From: Lentinus brumalis
Lineage: Eukaryota; Basidiomycota; Agaricomycetes; Polyporales; Polyporaceae
Length of the DNA: 64,000 nucleotides
Assembly: GCA_001792895.1 (NCBI GenBank)
Contig: MARA01000003.1
Coordinates: 1,364,001-1,428,000 of the forward strand
Direction: 5' to 3'
Below the pieces are notes generated by a model. It had not been told where the DNA came from, did no database searches, and worked only from the letters and a program-made list of their open reading frames with translations. Positions 35,369 to 46,449 of this stretch are shown in pieces (the first letter of the stretch is position 1; every line of letters starts with the position of its first letter). A program made the translations under genes and the position numbers.

Positions 35369-36646
35369 TTACTGAGCTCCGCCGAACTGACTCGCCCTGT
35401 ACAATCGTCGGTCAGACAGGGTATCACAACTCATATTGCGGCACTTACAAGTTCCGCAGAGTAGGGTCAGACATAATCTCCTCCATGGAGGGCATGCCGC
35501 CACCAGACTGCATGCGGCTCATCTGTACACGAGCGAGCGTATGAGCGACATGAACCCTTCACCAGAATTTGTATCAGACGCACCATGTTGGCGAGCGCAG
35601 GGTTCTGCATGAGACGCTCCAGGCCGCCATTTTGCATCATCTGCTGGGCAGCCGCCATCATGCCAGGGTTGTTCAAAAGCCCCGCTAGGTCGGGCATACC
35701 GCCAGCTCCACCCGCACCTCCTGCACCACCCGCACCGCCGCCCATACCCATGCCACGAAGCATGTCGGCCATGCCTCCCAGGCCACCCGCGCCTGCACCC
35801 GCATCGGGGGCAGCGCCGCGAGTGGGTGCAGGCTCAAGCGGGGGCATGTCGTCGAAGCTCTCCTCTGGGACGATGCGAGCCTCCGCGTTCGACAGGCCAG
35901 TCTTGAGCGAGGCGTTGGAGGGGTCGACGTCGAGGCCGCGGCGGAACGCTTCTGCTGCTGCCTTGAAGTCACCAAGGGAGTAATGTGCGTGTCTGCAGAT
36001 GGAGACAAGGGTATGTCAGTTCGCACAGGTGGGTATTTGCGGACGAACTGCGCACCCCAGCCGGTGATATGCCTTGACAAAGGATGGGTCGGCTTCGATC
36101 GCCTTCTCCGCGTCCAGGACCGCAGAGCTGTGGTCGCCCTTGCTGGAGTACGCGGCGGCACGGTTGGAGTAGTAGACTGCGTTCGTAGGATCGAGAGCGA
36201 TCGCTTGGGTGTAAGATTTGATTGCGTCGTCGTACTTCTTGGACGACATGTGAGCATTGCCAGCGGCCTTGAACTTTTCTGCTGCCGCCTTGTCCGCCGC
36301 TGACGGAGCGGCGGGCGCGGAGGACGATGCAGCCGGTGCAGAGCCAGAGGGAGATGCGAGCTTGTCCTTCGTCTTCAAGAAGACATCGAAAATCGAGAGC
36401 AGGTTTGCGGGCTTGACTGAGAGACGGTCGACTTGGGATTGGTCGCTGGGGTCCACACCGAATGCCTCGCCTATACACTGAACTGTGCAAGCGGGGAGAG
36501 TTAGGTGAAGACCTGAATAGTACCAAGATACCGGACGCACTGGCAACCTCCAAGCTCTCCCGGTCATCCTCCTTAATGGTGCCGTCCTGGATGGACTGGT
36601 TGAGGAACTCAATAATCGAGAGAACGAGTCGCTGTTTGTTGGACAT
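35369..36646 (-). CDS. SGT2: Small glutamine-rich TPR protein Sgt2/SGTA
   Basis: Sgt2 is a co-chaperone that receives tail-anchored proteins and passes them to the GET pathway. The N-terminal dimerisation region is present: MSNKQRLVLSIIEFLNQSIQ, GTIKEDDRESLEVASQCIGE. Three TPR repeats follow an Ala/Ser linker: AAEKFKAAGNAHMSSKKYDD, ALDPTNAVYYSNRAAAYSSK, and AIEADPSFVKAYHRLGHAHY. The C-terminal part has a Gly-Gly-Ala-rich stretch, an NNPGMMAAAQQMMQNGG segment typical of the Gln/Met-rich client-binding domain, and a final exon giving NLASQFGGAQ. That last exon is reached only by splicing at 35448; reading through would stop three codons earlier. The total is about 340 residues, the normal size. 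The start is 174 bp from the oppositely oriented PRP19. Confidence 0.92.
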
Positions 36647-36820
36647 GGTGGTAGGATGTACGGGATTGAAAACCTGTCAGAATATTCGCGACGCGCACTG
36701 TGCGCGGGGAGACGCCGGCGGAAACAGGCGCCAGCGCTTGCCACCGCGCAGATTGACGCCCCAACCCTTCCTCTCATCCTCCAGTGTCCACGCTCGCTCG
36801 GTCCCTCCCAGTCCGGCAAA

Positions 36821-38452
36821 ATGTCCTTCTTTTGCTCAATTTCTGGCGAGCCTCCCCAAGACCCGGTTGTCTCGTCCAAGTCGGGCCACGTCTACGAACG
36901 CAGGCTCATCCTCAAGTACATCACGGAGAATGGGACGGACCCTATCACCGGAGACAAGTTGGAGGAGGCAGACCTCGTCTCTGTGAAAGCCAGTACGTGC
37001 TGATCTCACGCGACGTGGCTGCATTCGTTCTGATTTGTACGTGTCAAGACCCAAAAGCAGCCCCCCCACGACCGCCGAGTGCGAGCTCTATCCCGGCCCT
37101 TCTCCAGACGCTCCAAAATGAGTGGGACGCGGCTATGCTTGAGACGTTCGCGCTCAGACAGCAGTACAACTCACTCCGCCAAGAGCTGAGCTATGCCCTG
37201 TACGCGCAAGACGCGGCTCAACGCGTAGTAGCGCGTCTCATCAAGGAACGTGACGCGGCCCGGGAGTAAGTGTCTTGTCCTTCCGTATGCTGAAGCAATG
37301 TCTGACTGCTACCGTAACAGAGCGCTGAGCAGCGTTGCTGCAACCATGAACGTCGACGTGCCTGCTTCAGGTGGAGATGTGGAGATGGGAGACGCGGACC
37401 AGGAGGCTGGAGGCTTGCCTGCTGACGCCCTCGAGCAGATTGTCGAGACTCACAAGAAGCTATCTGCAACGCGTAAGAAGCGTAAGGCCCCCGAAGGGTT
37501 CGCTACGCCAGAGGATGTGAAGAGCTATGCTGCGAAGCACACCGTTCCCTCTCTGCACTCCCCCTCCCCTGCTGGCATCACGTCCCTGGCCGTATCCTCC
37601 GCAAACCCCTCCCAATTCCTCACCGGCGGCAACGACAAGGTCGTCCAGTTGTACGACCGCGACACCGACAAGGTGCTCGCCTCGCTCAAGGGCCACACAA
37701 AGAAGGTCACGCACGTTGCGCTGCGCGAGCGTGAGGGCGACGCCACTCTCATCCTCTCTGCCAGCGCCGACAAGATCGCGAAGGCTTGGGCACACGACGA
37801 GGCTTCCGGCGAGTACATCCCGAAGGCGACCATCCGGACCCACAAAGGCGAACTCACCGGTCTCGTCGTCCACCCCACGTCGACCCTCATGGCCCTCAGC
37901 TCCGCCGACCGGACATGGTCCATCCACGACCTCGCCTCCTTCTCGCAAGTGTACCGTTCGCCAGAGTTTGATGACCCCTTCACTTCGCTTGCGGTACATC
38001 CAGACGGTGTCCTCCTCGGCGTTGGTACGCCCGGCGGGAGCATCCGCGTGTACGACCTCCGCGCGCCCTCGCAGCTGGCCGCGGAACTCACCCCCAGCAA
38101 TGGGACGCCGTTCACCGTCAACACGTTCTCGTTCTCCGAGAATGGGTACCACCTCGCGGCGCCTGACTCGCTGTCGTCGGTCGCGGTGTGGGACCTGCGG
38201 AAGATGAAGATCTCGAAGTCGCTGCCGCTCGGTGACTCGTTCAAGGTCAACAAGGTCGTGTACGACTACAGCGCGAACCTGCTCGCGGTCGGAGGCAATG
38301 AGGGCCTGCGTGTGTTCGCGAACAAGAGCTGGGAGGAGCTCGCACGGTTTGAAGAGGGTGGCGAGGTGTCCGACGTTGTGTTCGGGGCTCAGAGCAGGGA
38401 GATTTGGGGCGTCACTGGGAGGGAGGTCCGGATCTGGGGCGCGGCGGCGTGA
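36821..38452 (+). CDS. PRP19: Pre-mRNA-processing factor Prp19 (U-box E3 ligase with WD40)
   Basis: Prp19 is the core of the NineTeen complex that stabilises the activated spliceosome and attaches ubiquitin. The U-box is at the very N-terminus: [51 protein letters not shown]. Next come the tetramerising coiled coil ([38 protein letters not shown]) and a linker with [18 protein letters not shown]40 propeller follows from about residue 210 ([33 protein letters not shown], and on to [11 protein letters not shown]). Three exons; the long last one covers the whole propeller. Size about 500 residues fits the family. All frames are intact. Confidence 0.95.
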
Positions 38453-39196
38453 AAAGGCGAGCCCCATACAGGCATCTTGTTACCTTACTCTGCTTGACCA
38501 TTGTTGTTTGTACTGCTCTCCCTCAAAGAGACTGTCTGAGTCCTCGCCGATGTGCACATGAAACACGCGAGGTTTTCCTTGGGCGGCTGTTTGATCCTGG
38601 ACCACCGGGAGTATTGGGCGAACATGCTGACACAGGGGCACAGGTATGCCCGAAATGCCCGGATACGTTGCTCAGTTTACCAGGCACTCTTCTGCCTTCG
38701 AAGCTGCTTCGAAGTCGCAAACCTCCCGCTATGTCCTCGCAAGCAGTCTTGTAGCTTGGTGGACTTGTCTCCCAGCCATGACCGAGGACAACGCCCACCC
38801 CAGCGCATTCGTTCTGGACGCATCGCGCATCCTGCACAGTCTGCGTGTGTGCCTGGGACCTTTGCTCGGGCGCCGCAACATACGGACCGTCGATGGCAGG
38901 CCGATGGTTGGTCGATGGGCCACCCATCCATGCCGTCTTGATCAGCCGCAAGTGCTGCAGCCTACCGCCGGCATTGCGGTTTCCACCTCCTTGCAGCCAA
39001 GCGCATCCGCCATGCCCGCACAGATATCTCCAGCCCCCGCCAGCCGCACTTTTTCGCTTCTCCAACATCGCTCCTCGCTCCTCGCTCCTCCCGCTCTCCC
39101 CCACAGTTCCCTGCTCCTCGAGCCGTCCTTCTCGGCTTACCCAGTCTACGAGCCTAGCGGCTAGCCCTAGTCGACCGTCGCAACTTCGAGCTCGAC
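38453..39196. other. Intergenic region between PRP19 and the RTA1-family gene, no gene seen
   Basis: This 744-bp stretch holds overlapping open frames on both strands, which is expected in GC-rich DNA. None has a recognisable motif or a plausible start context. It should contain the 3' end of PRP19 and the promoter of the next gene. Confidence 0.45.
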
Positions 39197-40718
39197 ATGG
39201 CGTCCTCGCGATCTGCGTGGACAAGCTCCTCCGCATCCTGGCTCTGCGCGGTGTCCGCCGTGCTCGCGGCGTGCGCTGCGTCCGCGGAGGCAGCGTACAT
39301 GCCCGTGCCGTGGGTGTTCACGGACCCAAGAATGACCCATTCAATCCGCTGAAGTACATCGCCAACAACACCCTCAGCGCGATCGCGATATGTGCGTGTC
39401 TCTTTTCCTCCGCTCTCCCCGCAGGCTGCTGCATCTGCGCGTATACTACGCTTTCCTTTCTCGTATGGAAGCGTGCTGTGGGAGGTGGCGCGGAGATGGA
39501 AGGATGGGAACATGGAAGCGAGGCGGGCGAACTGCGGTGTTATGGCATCGTGTCTGCGTTCAGAACGGAGGCGGCCTCGCTTAGTTTCCTTCTGCATTGA
39601 CATGGGACGCGAAGCTCCATATTGACCCTATTACTGAATTCATGGGTGGTTCACTGACGTCGTTTGGGTGCAGCTCTGGTCCTATTCATTGCGTTGACGC
39701 AGACCGTCCTGCTATGGAGGTACGGCGGGCGGTGTATGCTGTCGATGCTCGCCGGAGAATTCAGTGCGTACGAACGTTGCTTTCTGGCTAGTGCCGCGCT
39801 CTCATCACTGCGTTTGTGCAGCGTGGGCCGTCGGCTTTGGCGTGCGGTTTGGACTGCACGTCGACCCGGATAGCCAAGGGAAGTACATCGCGTACTATCT
39901 ATTCATCGTGCTCTCGGTATGTGTCCGTCTTCGCATACTGGTTAGGATTCGTCTGACCCGCCCTATCTAGCCATGCGCGTTCATCGCGTCCGAGTACATG
40001 CTCATGGGACGCCTCGCGCGGTACATCAAGTCGAACAAGCACCTCCTCATCCGTCCCAGCGCATCACCGTCGTGTTCGTTGCCTCAGACGTCACTACATT
40101 CCTCGTTCAGGCAGCGGGCGCGCTGCTGTCCATCTCGAAGAACCAGAAGCTCTCCAAGACAGGCGAGCATGTAAGTCTAGTCTTTTGATGCGTTCCAGCC
40201 CCAAGGCACGCTGACCAGTCCGGATGCGTGCTAGATCTTCCTCGCTGGACTCGCGCTGCAGCTGGCGTCCTTTGCGTTCTTTGTCCTCGTCTCGCTGCGC
40301 TTCCTGTACCGCGTGAAGACGAGGGAGCCGGACACTTGGGCCATGGACGCGGACAAGCCGTGGCACAGAGACTGGCGTTCGCTGTCCTACGTCCTCCTCA
40401 TCAGTTCGGTTGGCATCCTCGTAAGCACCTCTGTCGTAACTCCCACGGCGCCCGCAGCTCACCCCATCGCAGATTCGTTGTATATACCGTGTCATCGAGC
40501 TGTCTCAGGGCTACCGGGGACACCTTGCGACGACGGAGGCGTACTTCTACGCACTCGACTCGCTCCCGCTCTTCGTGGCCGTCGCGGTGTACACGCCGTT
40601 CTGGCCCGGGCGGATGATACCCGCGATCGACACGCTCAAGAACGTGGACAACGATATCGACGCCCCCGCAGCCGCCGCAGAAGAGCGGAGCAGCGGGAGC
40701 GAAGAGGCTAAGGCGTAA
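39197..40718 (+). CDS. RTA1-family seven-helix membrane protein, two apparent frameshifts
   Basis: RTA1-like proteins are fungal-specific membrane proteins linked to lipid export and to resistance to toxic compounds. The start at 39197 gives a signal-like N-terminus (MASSRSAWTSSSASWLCAVS) ending YMPVPWVFTDP. Family-typical membrane segments follow: DPFNPLKYIANNTLSAIAI, LVLFIALTQTVLLW, AWAVGFGVRFGLH, PCAFIASEYMLMGRLARYI, ITVVFVASDVTTFLVQAAG, IFLAGLALQLASFAFFVLVS and AYFYALDSLPLFVAVAVYT. The frame slips by one base at a C run at 39325-39327 (TDP to KNDPFNPL). It slips again at 40055-40057 (LLIRP to QRITVVFV). Each looks like one lost C. With both corrected the protein is about 400 residues with an acidic/Ser-rich C-terminus. 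The substrate is unknown. Confidence 0.82.
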
Positions 40719-41195
40719 TATATCCCAGTGTGTCAGTGCTCCTCCCTCCCTCTCCTGTCTCGATCGTATAGCATAGCACATTGGATTTGCTAGTAGCACT
40801 TAGACTCTCTCTCCGGACGGACGCTCAGTTACCCATGCATGTACTTACTGTATGTTCTTCTAGTCGGAATGATGCACGTATTCCCTGACAATCGACGCCG
40901 TGCATTCTCGACGTGTGCCGTCGACCTCCCTTTGTTGTTCGCGCGACGGCACCGACGGGACAGCGGCGGTCCCGTCACAGCTTGGCCTGCTCACCTCCTG
41001 GTTCGAGCACGATTGATCGACGAAGCTTGCCTGGGGAGTCATGCTGGGGTTAGGGGCAGGGGCGCGACGTCACATCCCCAACGAAAAATAGCGTTCGTTG
41101 AACGCCGGACGCCCGGAGACCTTGCCTGGGAGACCTAAGACTCGCGCCGTGTGGGGAACGCACTCCTCCAGCCCTCTCTTTCCCCACACTCCACC
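40719..41195. promoter_or_regulatory. Intergenic region upstream of the Nudix gene
   Basis: This 477-bp interval contains the end of the RTA1-family gene and the promoter of the Nudix gene. A GACGTCAC (bZIP-type half-site) is at 41066-41073, about 120 bp before the ATG. No gene is seen. Confidence 0.4.
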
Positions 41196-42798
41196 ATGGC
41201 AGCCAACAAAGGTGCGTCTTCGTCGGGCTCGACGGTGTGCGCGCACCCGACAGCATCGCTGACTCGTCGCGCAGAACCAAGCACCATCGTGCCTCTGTTG
41301 TCGCGTGCCCTCCACCGTATCCGTTCAACCCCACCACGGATTATCGCCTCACCTGCCACACGTACGTCTGTTCTGCTCAAGTGTGCACGGTGCGCAGCTT
41401 GTTCATGTCGCGCATACAGAACCGCGTCGCGCTGCTGTCGCTATCATCCTCCGCGTTTCCCCGCCGCCAAACTATGTCTTCCCGAAACCATCCGCCGATC
41501 CCTCGTCACCTGCAAACACCCCCGCGCCATCCTTGACCGAGTTCTTCCAGCTGGACTGGGTGAATGCTCCTGGTGCGCGGCCAGAAATTCTGTTCCTCCG
41601 ACGGGACAAGCCTGAAGTGGGCACCGACGGTGGTCGTATGAGCGGAACTGGTCCAAATACCCGTGAGGCACACGTCGCGTTCCCCGGAGGGAAGACCGAA
41701 GACGGAGATGAGGGTGGCCTGTATACTGGTGGGTTCCGCGTTGTCTGCTTGGATGCGCCTGGGTGGCCTGCAATTGTTGTGCTCGTCGTTCTATCCGGCG
41801 CGCCACTTGTTCGAGACTGAATCCCTTGCTTTCTAGCCATGCGCCAGACCTGGGAAGAGATCGGCTTGGACCTGGCCGAGGCATCCTACACGCCTATCGG
41901 CCAGCTCGATGACCGCGAAATTACGACGTCTTTGGGGAAGCGCCTCTTGATGATTCTCTCGCCCTTCGTGTTCCTCCAGTTGACGCCAAAGACTACGCCT
42001 GTCGATCCGTCACCTGGGACCTCATTGCATTGGGTACCCCTCTCTGCGCTCCTTCCTCGGCCAGTCGGCGACGGTCCACGGTGGTCGTCTGTATCTGTCG
42101 ATGCGTCGTCCAGGTTGGCTCCGCGGCACTCTACAATCCTCCGACTGCTCGTGCGCCTCTTGGTCGGTAGCATGAAGTTCCCCGCTATTCTCATTCCATC
42201 ATCTCCGATGTCTGTCACGGCCGATACCCCCGACGAGAAGACCCTGGACGTGAAGCGCGCGCAGCTAGAAACGGCCGGTTCGGCTCCTCCGTCGATGAAG
42301 CGGCAGCGGTCACGATATGCACCAGACGAAACGCTCAAGCTGTGGGGACTCTCGCTCGGCATGACACTCGATCTGCTCGTGCATATGGCGTCCCCCGGTC
42401 TGGGAGGTGCAGGAGCGTCCATGTTGCCTCCCGATGCCGAAGCTGAGCTTCTCCGGGTGCCCGTGTTGGCACCAAGCCTTGCCAGCGTGTTTCCTCGGTT
42501 CGGGTACCCGGATGTGAACTTCTGGATCTGGGTGTTTGGCAAGAGATATCGTGCCGTCATTCGTGGCTGGGAGGCTAGTGTACGTGCAGCCGGAACGAAC
42601 GACAGGAGGTGAGCGGAAATTCTGAGCTGTTTCCATCCGGTCACTAAACATATGAACAGGATAAACTGGACCGGCTCGGCACTCACGACCTTTTACGCGG
42701 CCGTGCGCAAGGCACTGATCGTCGTGATCGTGGTCCGCGCCATCTTCGTCCTTCTCGGTGTTCTGCTCGGCAGCTGGGTGCTGTTATGGCGGCGATAG
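41196..42798 (+). CDS. Nudix-domain protein (CoA-diphosphatase-like) with C-terminal membrane anchor
   Basis: Nudix hydrolases cleave nucleoside diphosphates linked to another group; this one resembles the NUDT7/NUDT8 CoA-diphosphatase group. The start gives MAANK, spliced to EPSTIVPLLSRALHRI and then to QPRRAAVAIILRVSPPPNYV. The group motif REAHVAFPGGKTEDGDEGG precedes the Nudix helix, which reads AMRQTWEEIGLDL after an intron. The usual Arg-Glu of the Nudix box is Arg-Gln here, while the metal-binding Glu-Glu pair is kept. The C-terminal half is unlike short CoA diphosphatases: about 200 extra residues, then a strongly hydrophobic tail (ALIVVIVVRAIFVLLGVLLG) ending LLWRR, reached after a short intron. 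Total length is about 460 residues. Part of its 3' region is copied at 46680-46850. Activity and substrate are not certain. Confidence 0.8.
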
Positions 42799-43321
42799 TT
42801 CGTCTTCGTCCTCGGACCCTAGCACATTTGGGCGCACGGTCTGTGTAGACTGTGCAGGTTGTTGTACCTCTTACTCTTTTCTCGCGTTGTTGTCTCCCAC
42901 CACGTTCTGTTCGCAGTATCATTATCTACGGAAGGTCTGCATATACGTCGCTACGTCTCCGTCTCTTGCACTACTCCATACCTAGGCCTGTAGGGACCCG
43001 GCATGATGGACACCGAGGAGACGGCTGTATACATAGAAAACTTCCTACAGCAGCTCGTCTGTTCTTGTTTACGACTACTCTATGACCTTTCACTCACTCT
43101 TTAGAAGAGTGTTTGTCCGGGGTCCCGGTCCGCTCACCCGCCACGACACTCGGGCACGTGATTACAATGCACGACGCGTCGTGCGCGGCGCGCCTATCGC
43201 GTGGTTTCGTACTACTTCAACTCAACTTCAACTCCAACTTGACCACAACGCTCATCTGCGACCCCGCCGTCTATGGTCCTTATACATTATCGGACCAGAT
43301 TTTTTGCTGTATAGTCTATCT
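42799..43321 (+). promoter_or_regulatory. Upstream region of helicase A with CACGTG (43155-43160) and ACGCGT (43174-43179)
   Basis: This interval holds the Nudix 3' untranslated region and the helicase A promoter. CACGTG and ACGCGT lie 13 bases apart, about 140-165 bp before the ATG. The segment around ACGCGT and a following GCGCCTATCGCGTG are conserved upstream of helicase B, which supports a role. Confidence 0.5.
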
Positions 43322-46300
43322 ATGGCGACACAGATGCAGAAGTACTTTGCTGTTTGCAACGGCAGGGAAGGCACGCAAATCTACCTTACTTGGGAGGAGG
43401 TACGCCAGCCGCAACTTGTCTGAGCTGTGAGACATTGCTTATCTGGACGACTACCGTTGCTAGGCGAAGTTGAATGTGAGTAATTTTCGATCATTTGTCA
43501 AGGGACGCATGTTTAAAATGTCTTACGATTCCTAGGTCTTGCGCGATGTGGGGGTCAGGACTTTCCTGAGCCTAGATTTAGCGCAGGCATACATCGAGGG
43601 ATGGACAGACGCAAACAAGATGCATTGTACGGTTCAGCCGACCATCATGCAACACAAGACGCGTTGAGAGCTCATGACCTCTGTTCACAGATGCCAGCCA
43701 GCCAGTACAACACCACACACCACCACCGCAACCAGGCAGCGCAGGACCTGCTGCCTACGTCGCAGATTATAGCGAGGATGCTATGGACGTGGGGAACGAG
43801 TACTCGGATGCGGAGATCTCGGCTGCACAACCCTCCCCTCGTTCGCAGCGCCTTGAGTGCGAGGCAGATTCTGACATAGAGATCTTGGATGGTCCGCCGC
43901 CCGAGTGGGGTACATCATCGCGCCCGCAGTTGCGTACGCCTGGACGGCAGCAGCAACCGCAAGCAGGCCCTTCGAGGCGTTCAAGGCCTCGTCAAGCACC
44001 ACCTTACGCTGTCAAGCGAGAATCGAGACGTCCGAGCGAGTCGCGCACACCTACACGGCAGCAGCCCACACAAGCAGGGCCCTCAAGGCAAATCTCGCCT
44101 CGTTCTGTTCCACCTGCCGTTGTGAAACAGGAATCCAATCAACCAAAGCAAGAGCCAGTCATCGCAAATGGGGGTGGCATAGACGATGCCCCTGCGCCCA
44201 CTGCCCCTGCCGGGTTGCCCACAATAGGGCCCGTACACGAAGTACAGCTGTCTCCCGAGCAGCTGTACGTACTTGCGAAGGTCAAGAAAGGGGACAGCGT
44301 GTTCTTCACCGGGTCTGCGGGCACGGGCAAGTCGGTCCTCCTCCGCGCGATCATCAAGCATTATGGGGGCAGACCGAGCAAAAGGCTGGGCGTGACAGCG
44401 TCGACGGGCATCGCGTCTATCAACATCGGTGGGTGCACGCTGCACTCGTGGGCGGGCATCGGGCTGGGTAAGGATGACAAGTACGGGCTGACAGCCAAGG
44501 TGATCGGGGTGCCACCTGAGGCGTACAAAATATACATCAAGAGATGCGAAGAGCTGTGGGCCAAGAAGGCAAGAGGAGAAGAGCTGACTTGGGACGAGCA
44601 GCAACACCTCGACACGGATCCGGCGGATTCGAGGAAGAACAACGCCCTGGACAGGTGGCGGCACTGCAAGGTGTTGATCATTGACGAAAGTGCGTCTTCG
44701 TCCCTCAGACGTCCGGAAGCACATATTCAATGCTTCATCGTAGTCTCCATGATCGACGGGAAGCTATTCGACAAGCTGGTGAGTGTTTTTTTGACTTCTT
44801 ATACGGCGATTGCACCGCCGAATCTCCTCTGAATTCCGATTGCAGGAGTATATCGGCCGGAGGTTGAGGAAGAACGCGTTGCCTTTCGGTGGCATACAGG
44901 TACGTCCCCCTCGCCAGCATTCGCTGCATGCATGTTGAGCGGCATCCACCCAGCTCGTCATATCAGGAGATTTCTTCCAGCTCCCGCCCGTGCCGGACAA
45001 GAGCGCGACAGGTGCACAAATTCCAGCTTGTTTTGCGTTTGACTCGGAATCATGGGCGCGGTGCGTCGGCCCACCGATCTCGCTGGAGAAGGTGTTCCGG
45101 CAGAAGGATCAGAGTAAGCACCCACTAGAGCTTTCGGAGTTGGACCACTGAATATGAACATCGTTCCTCCAGAGTTTGTTACTATGTTGAACAAGATGCG
45201 CCTCGGCAACATGGATGAAGAGACCGCTCTCTTTTTCCATCAGCTCTCACGTCCGGTCAAGTACGACGACGGGATCGAACCCACGGAGCTGTGAGTGTGT
45301 TCTTTATACTGCAGAGTGGCTGCATGGAACTTACAGCTTACGGGTTCCTTCCCCAAGTTATCCCACGCGAGATGAGGCCGGGAGCGCGAACAGCAGACGC
45401 CTAAAGGCGCTCCAAGGCGAGCCTAGGAACTACAAGGCTCTCGATGTCCCCGGGCGAGATAAAAACGGGCGCACATATCCTGCTGACCGCGTCGAACGTG
45501 CACTGAAGGACGCGATCGTACCGAAAATCCTGCCGCTCAAGATCGGTGCGCAGGTGATGTTAGTCAAGGTGCGAGATCTCCATGCCCATGGGTCTGCAAT
45601 TCGCCTTGATTGTCGCATCAACGTAGAACATCATTCAAGGTCTACTTGTGAATGGTTCGCTCGGACGTGTGGTCGCATTTTATAAGCCTCGAGACGCCCT
45701 CGAGAAAGGGATAGAAATTGCGATACCTGACAACCAGCAAGGACTGCGCAAGGCTCTTGGCAAGGAAGATGATAAGAATGACGCAGGAGCAGGCGGCCGC
45801 GCAGACGTGAAGAGACCCCACGAGAAACTGCAGGAGCAGGCACAGGCTGAGCAGCGCGAGCAGACGCTCAAGAAGATCCTCGCGTACAACGACGTGTGGC
45901 CATGCGTGCAGTTCCACTCGGGCCGCTCATGCTCTGCGTACCTCTGTCGTTCGAGGTCATCAATGCCGATGGGAATATCGAGGCTGTTCGTGAGCAGGTG
46001 CGTTGCCTCTGTCGGACAGAGTTTTATGTGGAACCAAATGGCGACTGAATGCGTTTGCAATGTAGGTGCCGCTGATCCTGGCGTGGGCCTTGAGCATACA
46101 CAAGTCGCAGGGTCAGACCCTCGAGCACGTGCGGGTCAATCTGGACAGGACCTTCGAGAAGGGGCAAGGTGCGTGGCAACTTTCATGCGCCGGGAGCGTC
46201 GAGATCGTCAACTCCTCGTCCAGCTTATGTCGCGTTATCGCGCGCAACGCGTATGGAGACGTTGGAGGTCATCAACTTCGACTCCTCCAAGTATGTGTGC

Positions 46301-46449
46301 CTGACATCTCTTTATGTTCACATCTGACCGCACTGTGTTCAAACAGAGTTCGAGCACACCCTCGCGTGCTTGAGTGGATGTCAGAGCACATGCAGATGCC
46401 TGAACTTCCGTACATTCGGGACGAGAGTGACGAAGAGCTCGACCCTTAG
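43322..46449 (+). CDS. Helicase A: RNase H1-type hybrid-binding domain fused to a PIF1-like helicase
   Basis: PIF1 helicases are 5'-3' DNA helicases that unwind G-quadruplexes and RNA:DNA hybrids. The first about 50 residues match the RNase H1 hybrid-binding domain (Pfam 'caulimovirus viroplasmin'): [24 protein letters not shown] from a 12-nt exon, then [14 protein letters not shown] disordered linker follows. The helicase has Walker [40 protein letters not shown], Walker B VLIIDEISMIDG, the PIF1 motif [13 protein letters not shown], and late motifs [17 protein letters not shown] and [14 protein letters not shown]. It ends ESDEELDP. Thirteen exons give about 795 residues. The frame slips at a GGG run at 45920-45922: the paralogue has GGGG there and reads on in frame. 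Fungal genomes carry several PIF1-like genes, so this need not be the canonical PIF1. Confidence 0.85.
43464..43475 (+). other. 12-nt microexon of helicase A
   Basis: The exon GCGAAGTTGAAT (Ala-Lys-Leu-Asn) sits between a TAG acceptor and a GTGAG donor. It restores the expected hybrid-binding-domain spacing after TWEE. The same 12-nt exon exists in helicase B. Confidence 0.75.

Noticed and set aside
38523..39236. 237-codon frame on the minus strand between PRP19 and the RTA1-family gene
   Set aside because: No recognisable domain, composition like a chance frame, and it overlaps the start of a convincing gene on the other strand.
43322..43475. Viral origin suggested by the 'caulimovirus viroplasmin' name of the N-terminal domain
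   Set aside because: The same domain is the cellular RNase H1 hybrid-binding domain; the gene has many spliceosomal introns and no other viral feature.
45600..46310. Long plus-strand frame at the end of helicase A with an unrelated C-terminal half
   Set aside because: It results from the missing base at 45920-45922 and from reading through introns; the paralogue shows the true frame.
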